A stretch of 64,000 nt of DNA from positions 28,195 to 92,194 of the forward strand of contig JAUZRZ010000060.1 of the NCBI GenBank assembly GCA_030949945.1, in the 5' to 3' direction. This document shows positions 52,813 through 64,000 of this stretch, one piece after another; within the stretch, counting starts at the first letter, position 1, and the number at the start of each line of letters is the position of its first letter. The translations under genes were made by a program, and so were the position numbers. This DNA comes from Sulfurimonas sp. (lineage in GTDB: Bacteria > Campylobacterota > Campylobacteria > Campylobacterales > Sulfurimonadaceae). Below the pieces are notes generated by a model. It was not told the DNA's origin and searched no databases. It worked only from the letters and a program-made list of their open reading frames with translations.

Positions 52813-55800
52813 ATGCCAAAACGTACCGACATTACTACTATTTTACTTATAGGTTCTGGTCCGATTATTATCGGTCAGGCTTGTGAATTTGACTACTCTG
52901 GAACACAGGCTGTTAAGACTCTTAAAGAGTTAGGATACCGTGTAATCCTTATCAACTCTAATCCTGCAACTATTATGACTGACCCTGAGTTTGCTGATAG
53001 AACATACATAGAACCTATCAAAGAAGATGTAATTGCTGAGATTATTAAAAAAGAGAATGTAGATGCTGTACTTCCAACTATGGGTGGACAGACTGCTTTA
53101 AATGTTGCTACAAGTATGTATGAAAAAGGGATGCTAGAAGGTATAGAGTTTTTAGGTGCATCACCAGAAGCTATTCACAAAGGCGAAGACCGCTCTGCAT
53201 TTAATGAGGCGATGATTAAAATCGGTATGGACTTACCAAAAAGTAAAAATGCTTATAGTGTTGAAGAAGCTATAGAGGTCGTTAAAGAGATAGGTTTCCC
53301 TGTCATATCTCGTGCATCTTTCACCCTAGCTGGTGGTGGTTCAGGTGTTGCTTACAATATGGAAGAGTTTAAAAAACTTGCACAGGAGGGTCTCTCAGCT
53401 TCTCCAGTAAATGAGATTGAAATAATGGAATCTTTACTTGGGTGGAAAGAGTATGAGATGGAAGTCATCCGTGACAAAGCAGATAACTGTATTATTATCT
53501 GTACTATTGAGAACTTTGACCCAATGGGAGTGCATACTGGAGATAGTATTACAGTAGCACCAGCACTTACTTTGACAGACAAAGAGTACCAAAGAATGCG
53601 TACTGCCTCTTTTGATATACTTCGAGAGATAGGTGTTGATACTGGTGGTTCAAATGTTCAGTTTAGTATAGACCCAAAAACTGGTCGAATGATAGTTATA
53701 GAGATGAATCCTCGTGTTTCTCGCTCATCTGCTCTTGCATCTAAAGCAACTGGGTATCCTATCGCTAAGGTTGCAACACTTTTAGCTGTTGGTTTTACTC
53801 TTGACGAGATTACAAATGATATTACAGGAACTCCTGCTTCATTTGAACCTGTAATTGACTATGTTGTTACAAAAATTCCTCGTTTTACATTTGAAAAATT
53901 CCCAGAAGCGCAGAGTACACTCTCTACTTCCATGAAATCTGTTGGCGAAGTTATGGCGATTGGGCGTACTTTTAAAGAGTCTATGCAAAAGGCTCTATGC
54001 TCACTTGAGACAGGTATCTGTGGTTTTGATGAAATTGATGCAGATGAAGAGTTTATAAAACATGAAATTCGTCGTCCAAACGCAGAGAGAATGCTCTATG
54101 TTGCAGAAGGTTTTCGTCGTGGAATGAGTATAGACGAGATGTTTGACACATGTCAGATAGACCACTGGTTCCTCTACCAACTTAGTGAACTCGTCCAAAA
54201 AGAAGCAACTATTACAGATAAAATTCTTTTTGATGCTGAGATTATGCGTGATGTAAAAGTAGATGGTTTTTCAGATAAACGTATCGCACAGCTCATAAAG
54301 AAAAACTCAAAACATACAGTCAGTGAAAATGAAGTTTATGATGCACGAAAAAAGCTTGGTGTGAATCTAGAGTTTAATGAAGTTGATACATGTTCGGCTG
54401 AGTTTAAAGCACTCACTCCCTACCTCTACTCAACAACTAATATCACTAAACTTCCAAATATCAAAAACCGTGTTAGCGATAAGAAAAAAGTACTTATCCT
54501 TGGTGGTGGACCCAATAGAATTGGGCAAGGAATAGAGTTTGACTACTGTTGTGTTCATGCTGCGTTTGCTCTAAAAGAGATGGGTATTGAGTCTATTATG
54601 TACAATTGTAATCCTGAAACTGTATCTACAGATTATGATACTGCGGATGTTCTTTACTTTGAGCCTATCGACTTAGAACATGTACGTGAAGTGATAGAAA
54701 ATGAAGAACCTGATGGCATTATCGTTCACTTTGGTGGTCAAACACCTCTTAAACTTGCAGATGCCCTTACAAAAATTGGTGCAAATATCTCAGGAACACC
54801 ATCAGCTGTAATTGACTTAGCAGAGGATAGAGAACTCTTTAGTAACTTTGTTATTAAACATGGACTAAAACAACCCAAAAATGGTCTAGCCCGTGCAAAA
54901 GAAGAAGCTGCACCAATTGCTAATAAACTCGGTTACCCTGTACTTGTTCGTCCTTCACTTTGTTCTTGGTGGACGTGGTATGAAAATCGTTTATAGCGAA
55001 GATGAACTTAACCAATATATGGAACTTGCAATCAGCGTATCTAATGATGCCCCTGTTCTTATTGATAAGTTTTTAGATCAAGCAATTGAGCTTGATGTTG
55101 ACTGTATCAGTGATGGTGAGGAAGTTTATATCGGAAGTGTTATGCAACATATAGAAGAGGCTGGAATACACTCTGGAGATAGTGCATGTTCGCTTCCTCC
55201 TGTAAATCTTACTCAAGTGATGATAGAAAAAGTAGAGCAGCAGACAAAAACTATTGCTCTAGGACTTCAAGTTATCGGACTTATGAATGTGCAGTATGCA
55301 ATCTATCAAGATGAAATATATCTTATTGAAGTAAATCCTCGTGCAAGCCGAACGGTTCCTTTTGTAAGTAAGGCGACTGGGATGCCTTTAGCAAAAGTTG
55401 CAACTCGTGTTATGATGGGTGAGAAGCTTGTAGATGCACTTTCATATTATGACAAATATAACATAGTTGAAATTGCAAATGGTCTGCGACGACCAAAACT
55501 TAAAGGTCATGTTTCAGTAAAAGAGGCAGTTTTTCCTTTTCATAAACTCTACGGTGCTGACTTAGTACTGAGTCCGGAGATGAAATCAACGGGTGAAGTA
55601 ATGGGGATTAGTAAAAACTTCGGAGTGAGTTTTGCCAAAGCACAACTGAGTGCTGGAAATAACATTCCAACAAGTGGAACATGTTTTCTCTCTTTTGTCG
55701 ATACAGATAAAATTCATGCAGCAGAGATTGCTAGTGGCTTAGTTAAACATGGTTTTAAACTTGTAGCTACAAAAGGAACACAAGCTGTTTTAGAAGAAGC

Positions 55801-56071
55801 AGGTATAGAGTGTCAAAGAGTTCTCAAGATATCTGAAGGTCGTCCAAATATCGAAGACAGTATGAAAAATGATGAGATTGCAATGGCAATAAACACTTCA
55901 GATAATAACACATCTAAAAAAGATGCTGTAGTTATAAGGCAAGAGGTATTGCGTCGAAGCATACCATATTTTACAACTCTAAGTGCTGCACGTGCATTAA
56001 TCCTTGCACTAGATGAGATGGGTGATGGTTCATGGACAAAGTCAACGGCACTACAAGATTTTCTAGTTTAA
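52813..56071 (+). CDS. carB: carbamoyl-phosphate synthase large subunit, frameshift at ~54957
   Basis: [21 protein letters not shown]-terminal half in another frame from [21 protein letters not shown]. Confidence 0.97.
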
Positions 56072-56505
56072 CATCAAAAGTTCTTCTTATGCAAACCGAC
56101 ACTACTGTCGGTTTTTTGTCTCAAGATGAGATAAAATTACAAGAGATAAAAGAACGTCCCTCAACAAAACCATTTATTCTTGTATATAAAAGTTTTGATG
56201 CTTTAAAAAAAGCAAAACATCGAATTCCCCTTAAACAAAAAAGAGCTGTTCGGCGTGCTAAAAAAACAACATTTATTGTAAAAAACATAGCTTTTCGAGT
56301 TGCTAAAGATACTCTTGACTCAAAACTATTAAAAAGCATAACATGGAACTACTCAACATCAGCAAATGAACGCTCAAAAAACTTTGATAGAGTATTTTGT
56401 GAAGAAAAAGCTGATATAATAATCGAAGATAAAAATTCTCTTTATGAGGGAGCATCATCTAAACTTTATAAAATCAACAATATAAAAAAAGTGAGGTTGC
56501 GATGA
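56032..56505 (+). CDS. Sua5/YciO/YrdC-family protein
   Basis: LMQTDTTVGFLSQDEIKLQEIKERPSTKPFILV; 157 aa. Confidence 0.78.
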   Translation: MDKVNGTTRFSSLTSKVLLMQTDTTVGFLSQDEIKLQEIKERPSTKPFILVYKSFDALKKAKHRIPLKQKRAVRRAKKTTFIVKNIAFRVAKDTLDSKLLKSITWNYSTSANERSKNFDRVFCEEKADIIIEDKNSLYEGASSKLYKINNIKKVRLR

Positions 56506-56949
56506 GTAAAGTAGTACAAGCATTTTTAAGTGGTCTTCTTATTACCTTTATCTTAGACTTTTTTCTTTTTTTAGGCATATTTGAGAACTATATAAAAGCT
56601 ACAAGAGATTGAAGTCTATTATAATATTCTATTTGCAGACCATCAAAATATTATTATATTTCTTCTTTTCACCCTCATACTTGGCTATATCACAATTTAT
56701 AAAAGTACAAAACTTTCTTTAATTGTTATCGGCTTATTGAGTCTTCTCTCTTTATCTACACTCATTCCTCCTATTGGTAGTAGTTTAGGTGAAGTTCTTT
56801 TAATGAAAAGTGATGTAGAAATACATATGAGTAAATACTCTTACAAAGGTGATATTCTTTATGATGGTAGAGACAAAGTTACTTTTTATGATTATAATTT
56901 CAAAAAAGTGTTAAATTTAGATAAAAACAAAATTATAGGTGAATACTAG
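56502..56949 (+). CDS. hypothetical membrane protein, frameshift at ~56611
   Basis: MSKVVQAFLSGLLITFILDFFLFLGIFENYIKATRD continues in another frame as IEVYYNILFADHQNIIIFLLFTLILGYITIYKS... Confidence 0.55.
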
Positions 56950-56950
56950 A

Positions 56951-57514
56951 ATGAATAAATTTACAAACAATGTTTTACTAGGAACTACTGGTGCACTGAT
57001 GATGAGTGTGTTAACAGGTTGTGAAGCTCCACAAGAAGAGCAAAAAAATCGATTTTTAGTTATTGAGCAGCAAGCAAATGGAAAATATATTGTTGTAGAA
57101 GAGATGCCAACTGATGGACCAAGTCGTGCTATCATCCGTGAGAAAGATGCACAGGGCAATACAGTAGAGCGTTTTATGAATGAAGCAGAGATGAAAGCAC
57201 TAGCCGAGCAAGAGTACCAAAAAGTACAAAATGGTACAAGTGAAACTCTTCAAGAGGGTGGAGGTAGTGCAGGAATGGGACTTGCAGGTACTATTCTTGC
57301 AGTTGCTGCAGGTAGTCTAATGGGAAATATGATAGGAAATGCCTTAATGAATAATAAAAACTTCTCTAAAAACCGTACTAGCACAAACCGTAGTGCTTAT
57401 AGTCGCTCTGCCGCGGGTAAAGCTTCAAGAAGTGGATCTACTAAAAAAAGCTTTTTTGGTGGTGGTTCTAAAAGTTCTTCATCTAGTAGAAGCGGAGGTT
57501 TTTTTGGTGGATAA
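56951..57514 (+). CDS. UPF0323-family lipoprotein
   Basis: Lipobox LTGC; Gly/Ser-rich C-terminus; start ATG 56951. Confidence 0.8.
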   Translation: MNKFTNNVLLGTTGALMMSVLTGCEAPQEEQKNRFLVIEQQANGKYIVVEEMPTDGPSRAIIREKDAQGNTVERFMNEAEMKALAEQEYQKVQNGTSETLQEGGGSAGMGLAGTILAVAAGSLMGNMIGNALMNNKNFSKNRTSTNRSAYSRSAAGKASRSGSTKKSFFGGGSKSSSSSRSGGFFGG

Positions 57515-58460
57515 TATTAATATAACAGAGCAAGAAGCACAAAGCTATTATGATGCTGCTGATGAACTCTACGATATGTATGTAGAAGCGGCTGATTATG
57601 TCATTGAGAATGAACTTTTTTTTGATTTAGGGATTCCATTTAACCTTGTAGATGCAATCAAAAAAAGTTGGGAGAGTGATGTGCATTGGCATATTTATGG
57701 TGCCTTTGTTTTTGGTGGTGGTTACGACAACAAGCCTATAAAACTATTAGAGTTTCAAGCAGATACACCAAGTAAACTTTTACAGACATCGCAAGAACAA
57801 CTAGATGAGAATAGCTTTAATGAAATTTATGAAAAAGTAAGTGAAAACTTTAAAAGACTTGTAACACTCGATGATGGTATAGAACTATTTGATGAGCGTT
57901 ATGATGGATGGAAAATACTATTCTCATCTCCAAGTGATGATGAGGAAAAAGAATCAACATCAAGGTTTTTAGAGCAACTAGCTTCAGAGGCTGGTTTTGA
58001 AACTGGTTTTTCTTATCTCAACGAAGTAGTGTTTGATGATACAGGTATTTGTGATCAAGATGGCAACAACTATGAGTATTGGTGTAAAAACTACTCATGG
58101 CTAGATATAGCAACTGATGAGGGAGAGCTGGCAACAACTCTTACTGATATAATGAATAAGCAGCAAGCTATTATCATAAATCCTGCCTATACACTACTCT
58201 TTGAGTCTCGTGGTATGCTAAAAATTCTAAAAGAACTCTATCCAGATTCACCCTACCTTCTTGATGTCTCTTTTGAGAATTTTGAAGGTGCTATCGAGAG
58301 AACTGTTTTTGGAGAAGGAGAAGAGTATAATAATTTTAAAAAGATTTACCAAGAGCCATCAGATGACCTCTACAATGCAAAAGTATTTTTTGCTTATGAG
58401 GCTTGTGGACTTAGTTTTTTTAGTGAAGATAGAAATTTTATAAAAGCAAATATTATATAA
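57507..58460 (+). CDS. glutathionylspermidine synthase-family protein
   Basis: GTG start at 57507 overlapping the previous gene; ...HIYGAFVFGGGYDNKPIKLLEFQADTPSKLLQTSQ; NPAYTLLFESRGMLKIL. Confidence 0.78.
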   Translation: MDNINITEQEAQSYYDAADELYDMYVEAADYVIENELFFDLGIPFNLVDAIKKSWESDVHWHIYGAFVFGGGYDNKPIKLLEFQADTPSKLLQTSQEQLDENSFNEIYEKVSENFKRLVTLDDGIELFDERYDGWKILFSSPSDDEEKESTSRFLEQLASEAGFETGFSYLNEVVFDDTGICDQDGNNYEYWCKNYSWLDIATDEGELATTLTDIMNKQQAIIINPAYTLLFESRGMLKILKELYPDSPYLLDVSFENFEGAIERTVFGEGEEYNNFKKIYQEPSDDLYNAKVFFAYEACGLSFFSEDRNFIKANII

Positions 58461-58559
58461 CTGACATTACCGCTTTTCAAGCCCTTTTTGCTTTAGGGGT
58501 TGTAGGGACAAACTTGTCCCTGCGACTACAAGGGCTTTGCTCTATAGTCCATAACATCA
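58458..58559. repeat. fold-back element related to 41086-41235 (copy B)
   Basis: TAACTGACATTACCG... core GCTTTAGGGGTTGTAGGGACAAACTTGTCCCTGCGACTACAAGGGCTT ...AGTCCATAACATCA. Confidence 0.7.
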
Positions 58560-58589
58560 AATATTAAGTAGGCTTTTATAAAAATATAG

Positions 58590-59438
58590 TTAACTTTTAT
58601 TTGTCTTGCTGTAGAAATAATTTGTAGCCTCTACAAAACCATCTACATTTCCACAATCAAAACGTTTACCCTCAAACTTATATGCTATTACTTTTCCTAT
58701 TTTTGCCATTTCAAGAAGTGCATCTGTTATTTGAATCTCTCCACCTTTTCCTGGTTTTGTATCTCTAAGTACATCAAATATATCTGGTGTTAGGATATAA
58801 CGACCTATAATAGCTAGGTTACTTGGAGCATCCTCTGGTTCTGGTTTTTCCACCATGTCATTTACTCTCACAAGGACACCATCCTTATAATCTTTATCTT
58901 TTATAACATCACCAGCAATAACACCATACTTGTTACTATTTTCTATAGGTATCTCTTCTACTGCAACTATACAGCACTTGTACTTTTCATATAGCTCTAC
59001 CATTTGTGTAAGTACACCCGCACTCTCACTATCACATAAATCATCTGCAAGAACAACACCAAAAGGTTCATCCCCTATAAGTGTTTCCCCTGTAAGTATG
59101 GCATGACCTAATCCTTTCATCTCAACTTGGCGTGTATATGAAAAAGTACATGCATTAATAACACTTCTAATTTCTGTAAGGTAACTCTCTTTTGATGTTC
59201 CCTTTATCTGATGTTCGAGTTCATAAGATATATCAAAATGATCCTCTATTGAGCGTTTTCCTCTACCTGTAACTATTGCCATAGTCTCTAACCCAGCAGC
59301 TATCGCTTCTTCAACTCCATACTGTAGTAAAGGTTTAGTAAGTACAGGTAACATCTCTTTAGGGATAGCTTTAGTTGCGGGAAGGAAACGGGTTCCATAT
59401 CCTGCTGCAGGGAATAGACACTTTTTAATTTTACTCAT
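58590..59438 (-). CDS. galU: UTP-glucose-1-phosphate uridylyltransferase
   Basis: FPAAGYGTRFLPATKAIPKEMLPV. Confidence 0.95.
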   Translation of the reverse strand: MSKIKKCLFPAAGYGTRFLPATKAIPKEMLPVLTKPLLQYGVEEAIAAGLETMAIVTGRGKRSIEDHFDISYELEHQIKGTSKESYLTEIRSVINACTFSYTRQVEMKGLGHAILTGETLIGDEPFGVVLADDLCDSESAGVLTQMVELYEKYKCCIVAVEEIPIENSNKYGVIAGDVIKDKDYKDGVLVRVNDMVEKPEPEDAPSNLAIIGRYILTPDIFDVLRDTKPGKGGEIQITDALLEMAKIGKVIAYKFEGKRFDCGNVDGFVEATNYFYSKTNKS

Positions 59439-59502
59439 TTATCACTCTCTTTGTATAATAATTTTTCACTTTTAAAAATTATACTCAAGAGTTACTTGCA
59501 AC

Positions 59503-60663
59503 TTACTTATTTTGTAAATTCTTTTTAAGTATAATTTTTCCACTCTCAACACCAGGCTGATCATAAGCATTAATGTACATAAATTTAGCACATACAGAAG
59601 TTAATAACTCATACTCATACATAAGACTAGCTATCGCTCCTTCATTAACTCCATCTATCGTAATCACATCACAAGGAATATCATTGAGTGCATTAATAGA
59701 CTCTATTGTCGCATCTGCTTGCTTGTTTATAAGAGAAGAGAACTCTATATCATGGAGATAATTCAACTCTTCTAAACCATCAAGTTCTATTGCAGGTATT
59801 TTAAGATCATTTGCAAAGTTATCTACTTTTATGACAGTAACCGTTTTGTCACGTTTTCCACCTACTATAAGTTGTAAAAATGAGTGCTGATCAATAGGAC
59901 CTATTATTCCTACGGGTGTAAGTCCTTGTCTGGTATTATTTATATCTATTTTACCCAGAGACTCTCCCCATAGTTGAATATACCACTTGTTAAATCCTTC
60001 TAAACGCGAAGAGTAAGAAAAAACTACATTTATATTAAAGTTATTTTTATACTCAACAAAAAATCTTCCTTTTTTGATGATATTCTTATAGACATTTTTT
60101 TTCTCAAAAAAAGAGTCATGACTCTTTTTTATAGCACCTAGTATCACATCTATATCTATTCCAACGATAGCTAAAGGAAGAAGACCTACTGCTGAGAAGA
60201 CAGAAAAGCGACCACCTACATTTTTAGGTATTTCAAAAACTTTCATCTTATGTATTTTTGCATAAGCATTGAGTTTAGAATCAAACTCTGTCACTATAAC
60301 TGTATTATTTTTGTCTATTTTTACAAGAGAGTTTATATATTTAAAAATAGATATAGTCTCTACTGTCGTTCCTGATTTTGATATAACTATAAAGAGTGTG
60401 TCGTTTAAGTTTATATCCTCTAGTTTTGATTGTATATCTATGGGGTCAGTTGTCTCTAAAAAGTAGAGTTTTTTACTTAAGACTTTTGAGTGTTTTAAGA
60501 ACTTATATATTGCATATGTTCCTAGTGTACTCCCTCCAATACCAATAACTACAACATTTCTCTGTTTTATATCTTTAGCAAAATCTTTTATCTCATTTGT
60601 ATCTTGCTCAACAAGGTTATAGTAACCTATACTCTCTTTCTCTTCTAAAATTTTATTAAACAA
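59503..60663 (-). CDS. pgi: glucose-6-phosphate isomerase
   Basis: VIGIGGSTLGTYAIY, VISKSGTTVET, NVGGRFSVFSAVGLLP, QHSFLQL. Confidence 0.93.
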   Translation of the reverse strand: MFNKILEEKESIGYYNLVEQDTNEIKDFAKDIKQRNVVVIGIGGSTLGTYAIYKFLKHSKVLSKKLYFLETTDPIDIQSKLEDINLNDTLFIVISKSGTTVETISIFKYINSLVKIDKNNTVIVTEFDSKLNAYAKIHKMKVFEIPKNVGGRFSVFSAVGLLPLAIVGIDIDVILGAIKKSHDSFFEKKNVYKNIIKKGRFFVEYKNNFNINVVFSYSSRLEGFNKWYIQLWGESLGKIDINNTRQGLTPVGIIGPIDQHSFLQLIVGGKRDKTVTVIKVDNFANDLKIPAIELDGLEELNYLHDIEFSSLINKQADATIESINALNDIPCDVITIDGVNEGAIASLMYEYELLTSVCAKFMYINAYDQPGVESGKIILKKNLQNK

Positions 60664-60721
60664 GTTCTGTATTTGATATAGTTGGATTGTAGTTATCAGT
60701 ATAGTGCATTATTTTATTCCC

Positions 60722-62853
60722 TTATATTTTTAGTTTATAAACTTTAACATTTGGATTTAAGACTACCGCCTCAAACAACTCACTATTTACATTTTCTAAA
60801 ACCATAAGCTGAATATATAAAGAGTTATACATTCTCTCATCAAGGACTAAAAAAGTGTTGTAATTAGACATATAGATAACATTTAAGTCTGCTGTTGCAT
60901 TTACTATTTGTACATTAGTATGAAGTTTCATATTTTTATCATAAGAAGTTTTAACAAACCTTTTTATAGGAAGAGTTTGTTTTCCAATAACTATGTTTGA
61001 TGTTGTTTTATCTAGATAAATACCTCGACCAAATTCCACCTTAGAGCCATTATCTTTAAACTGACGACTTATAAAAAAGAATGGTGTCTTCTTCTTTTCT
61101 CCACTCATCAGGTCTAAGTTAGAAAAAAGTCCTATAGTAGGTAAAATATTTAGCATCCTAAATGGTAGATAGAAGTAAATATCCCGTGTTTTATCTGGTA
61201 AATTTATATCTGTTTGCAAGGAGAGTAAAAAGTCATTTGTATCATTAAACCCATAATCTTTTGTCATCTGCTCAATATTTGAACCTGTACGATTAGACTC
61301 AAAGTTTTTCTCAGTATACTCAACATCAAGTCTTGCCATTTTCGCCGCTTCTTCTTGAGTGTTTGTAAGCATATAACTAACAGGGAAGTTCACCTGTCCT
61401 GAGTGTTTTCCTCCATCTACCAATGTTTTTACATCAGCATAATAGCGAAGTGGATACCCATAATCCCACCATCCAATCATATAATCTTCTCTATGCGCTA
61501 TATTTTTCATCTTATCTAAAACTTCTACTTCTGTCTTGTTAAAAACAGTTGGAACTTTATATGCATCAATATGTTTGTAGTTTGGATAAAGTATAGCTAA
61601 GGTAAACATTACCATGCTCAGCAGTTTCATTTTTTGTGTGGGAAGATTTTTTGAAACCTCTGTAATTAAAAAAGCGATACCGAGTGCTAAAATAGGCACA
61701 GCATAGATAGTAAAACGCAGACCACTTGTACTTGCTAAAAATCCAAGTCCTACCATAGGAAGAGCTAAAAGCATTACTTTATGTTTGAAAGAAAGATAAA
61801 TATACCCAAGAATAGAAAGTATAAAAGTAATAGTATGCCCACTTATACGGTTAGCAAATGTTTCAAAAGGAATATGCCCAGCTTCACGAACTGTCTGCAT
61901 GACCGTAAAAAAGTGTAAACCCAAGCCTTCATCTGATGCAGAAACACTTGAAGGGAAGACATAAAGTTCTAAACGGTACCATATCGGTTCAAAACCTCCA
62001 CTTATAAAAAATGCTGCTATTGAGAGACCTAAAATATAATAAATATATTTATCAAACTTCTCTTGCACTAAAACATAAAAAGTAAGCCCTACTAAAGCGA
62101 TTCGCACAAATCCGTCTAAGTTCATCATGGCAAACATCATGATTGCAAGAAGTTTATAGTTAAAACTATTTTTTCTATCAAAGATAAGAGTATATGCTAA
62201 GATAAGTCCAAAAAATGAGAACTCTAAAGAGTAAGACTGTGGATACCACCATCTATAGACTAAAATATCTAAAGCAGTAAGAAGTAGATAAATATTTTGT
62301 TTTGTTTGTATAGCCCAGATAATAGACCATAACAAAAACATTGGAAGCACTATGTTTAACATATCAGTATCATAGTAACCAGCCATCGTACGGTTATAAT
62401 AACTCCATGCAACAGCTGCTAAAAGTGCCGCTATAAAACCCATTTCTAAATTTTTCAGAACTTTAGCAATTAAAATTATAGGGATTACGACAAGAGAACT
62501 CAAAAATACGGGCAGATAAAAGATAATAGTTTCAAATGAAAAAGGTAATATCTTTGCGATAAAAGCTGTAAGTTGTGATGCAGCAAATGTTGTGGGAGAA
62601 TAATCATTAGCTTGATGAAATTTATCAAAATAATTTAGAGCATCAGGATTGAGTATATTACCCGCAAGTAAATCCCTTGCACCCTCCGCAAAAAGTAACC
62701 ATCGTTTGTGTTTATCATAAACTGAGCATTAAATTTAAAAGCTTCCATATCAGCAAACTGATAAACCCAAATAAGACGCATAAGAATAGAAAAGGTCATC
62801 GCCAACAGTATATAAAAAAGTGTAAGTTTAGTTTCATTGCTAATTTGTATCAA
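60722..62853 (-). CDS. pglB: PglB/STT3-like oligosaccharyltransferase, frameshift at ~62690
   Basis: MIGWWDYGYPLRYYAD (WWDYG), N-terminal NTNDGYF(F)AEGARD and multiple TMs; N-terminal fragment 62635-62853 in another frame. Confidence 0.88.
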
Positions 62854-62956
62854 ATAATTGCCTTTAGAAGAATTAAGTGTTATTTTAGCATATTTTTAGT
62901 GATAATATATTGGTTTTTCAGTTTAAATTAGTGTTTTGTGGGGAATTTCTTGAAAG

Positions 62957-63031
<75 letters not shown>

Positions 63032-63059
63032 ATGTGAGGAGAATTATATCAGTAGAAAA

Positions 63060-63885
63060 TTAAAATAATCTAAAACTTAGTAATTTTACCTCATAAATTT
63101 TTATATCTTCTTCTCTTTGATGTTTTATAGCACCTTTTAGTAGTATTTCATACTTGTTTTGAAGCTCTTTTTCTATTACTTGAACTTTCTCATTCGCTAT
63201 ATTTTTACTCATTTGAAGTAATTTTTCTAAACTAAGAACTCTAAATCTATCCATACCCCAGTACTTAAAACTTAACTGCTCCTCATGCCCTGCATACTTT
63301 TTTATAAGTTTTTTATCTATTAAAGCTATTTTATGCCTAAGAAGTATTCGTAACCATAAATCATAATCCTCACAAACTTCCAAACTCTCATCAAACAGAC
63401 CTACATCATCAAATATACTTTTATGTATCATAACAGAAGAAGGAGCATATATTACAAAAAGAGAGATTTTCCAAAAAAATATCTTTTCCTATTTTTTTAA
63501 ACTTTTTAGGAATTTTTATAATTTTCTCATCTCGTATCCATATTTCATCACTATAGCTCATAAGAACATCAGAGTCTTTTATATGTAAGCTTACTTGTTC
63601 TTCTAGTTTTGTACTCAACCACTCATCATCTGAGTCTAAAAAAGCCACCCACTCATAGCTTGCATTTGTAATGCCTAAATTTCTAGCAGATGAAACACCT
63701 CTATTTTCTTGATAAATATATTTTATATTGGGGAATTTCTGAATTATTTTAGAAGTATCGTCAGTTGAGCCATCATCTATCACTATAATTTCATCCACAG
63801 GGAGGGTCTGCTGCAAAACAGACTCTATAGCTCTTTGTAAAAGTTCATATCTATTATATGTTGGGATAATAACAGATATTTTAAT
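63060..63885 (-). CDS. GT2-family glycosyltransferase, frameshift at ~63425-63450
   Basis: KISVIIPTYNRYELLQRAIESVLQQTLPVDEIIVIDDGSTDDTSKII...ARNLGI...FLDSDDEW; start codon uncertain. Confidence 0.82.
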
Positions 63886-63891
63886 AACTAT

Positions 63892-64000
63892 TTACCACTC
63901 TTTTATCTCGTTGTAAAGGCTATCGCGTTCAACAGGGATAAAACCACTATTTTTGATAAGTGCTGTAAAATCTACTACATTTACACCATTAGCACTTGCC
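63892..64000 (-). CDS. C-terminal end of an unidentified CDS (partial)
   Basis: Frame reads ...ASANGVNVVDFTALIKNSGFIPVERDSLYNEIKEW-stop. Confidence 0.45.
   Translation of the reverse strand, partial: ASANGVNVVDFTALIKNSGFIPVERDSLYNEIKEW

Overview
This window looks like the chromosome of a Campylobacterota (Sulfurimonas-like) bacterium. The basis is gene content and AT-richness only; I ran no database search. It contains housekeeping genes (hemC, proS, hemA, argB, nadE, cmoB, truD, ribF, pyrF, queH, fabZ, lpxA, clpX, mreBC, carB, galU, pgi), an Mrp/Mbh-type antiporter operon with three large antiporter-like subunits (9.4-16.2 kb), two tRNAs (Ser-GCT, Asn-GTT), and the start of a protein-glycosylation/surface-sugar region (pglB-like OST plus glycosyltransferase) at the right end. 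The most distinctive part is a ~19 kb [NiFe]-hydrogenase island (27.0-45.7 kb). It holds a TetR regulator, a cytoplasmic group-2-like hydrogenase whose large subunit ends exactly at the last active-site His, a maturation protease, hypBCDE-hypX-hypA followed by a DUF695-like gene, a dual-CDGSH protein, hypF, a degenerate HypF paralog (HydE-like), and a Tat-exported hydABCD hydrogenase. I also found several fold-back repeats. Two related ones supply the stop codons of their upstream genes. About 18 genes or gene positions show frame breaks, many in essential genes, which points to sequence-level indel errors rather than biology.
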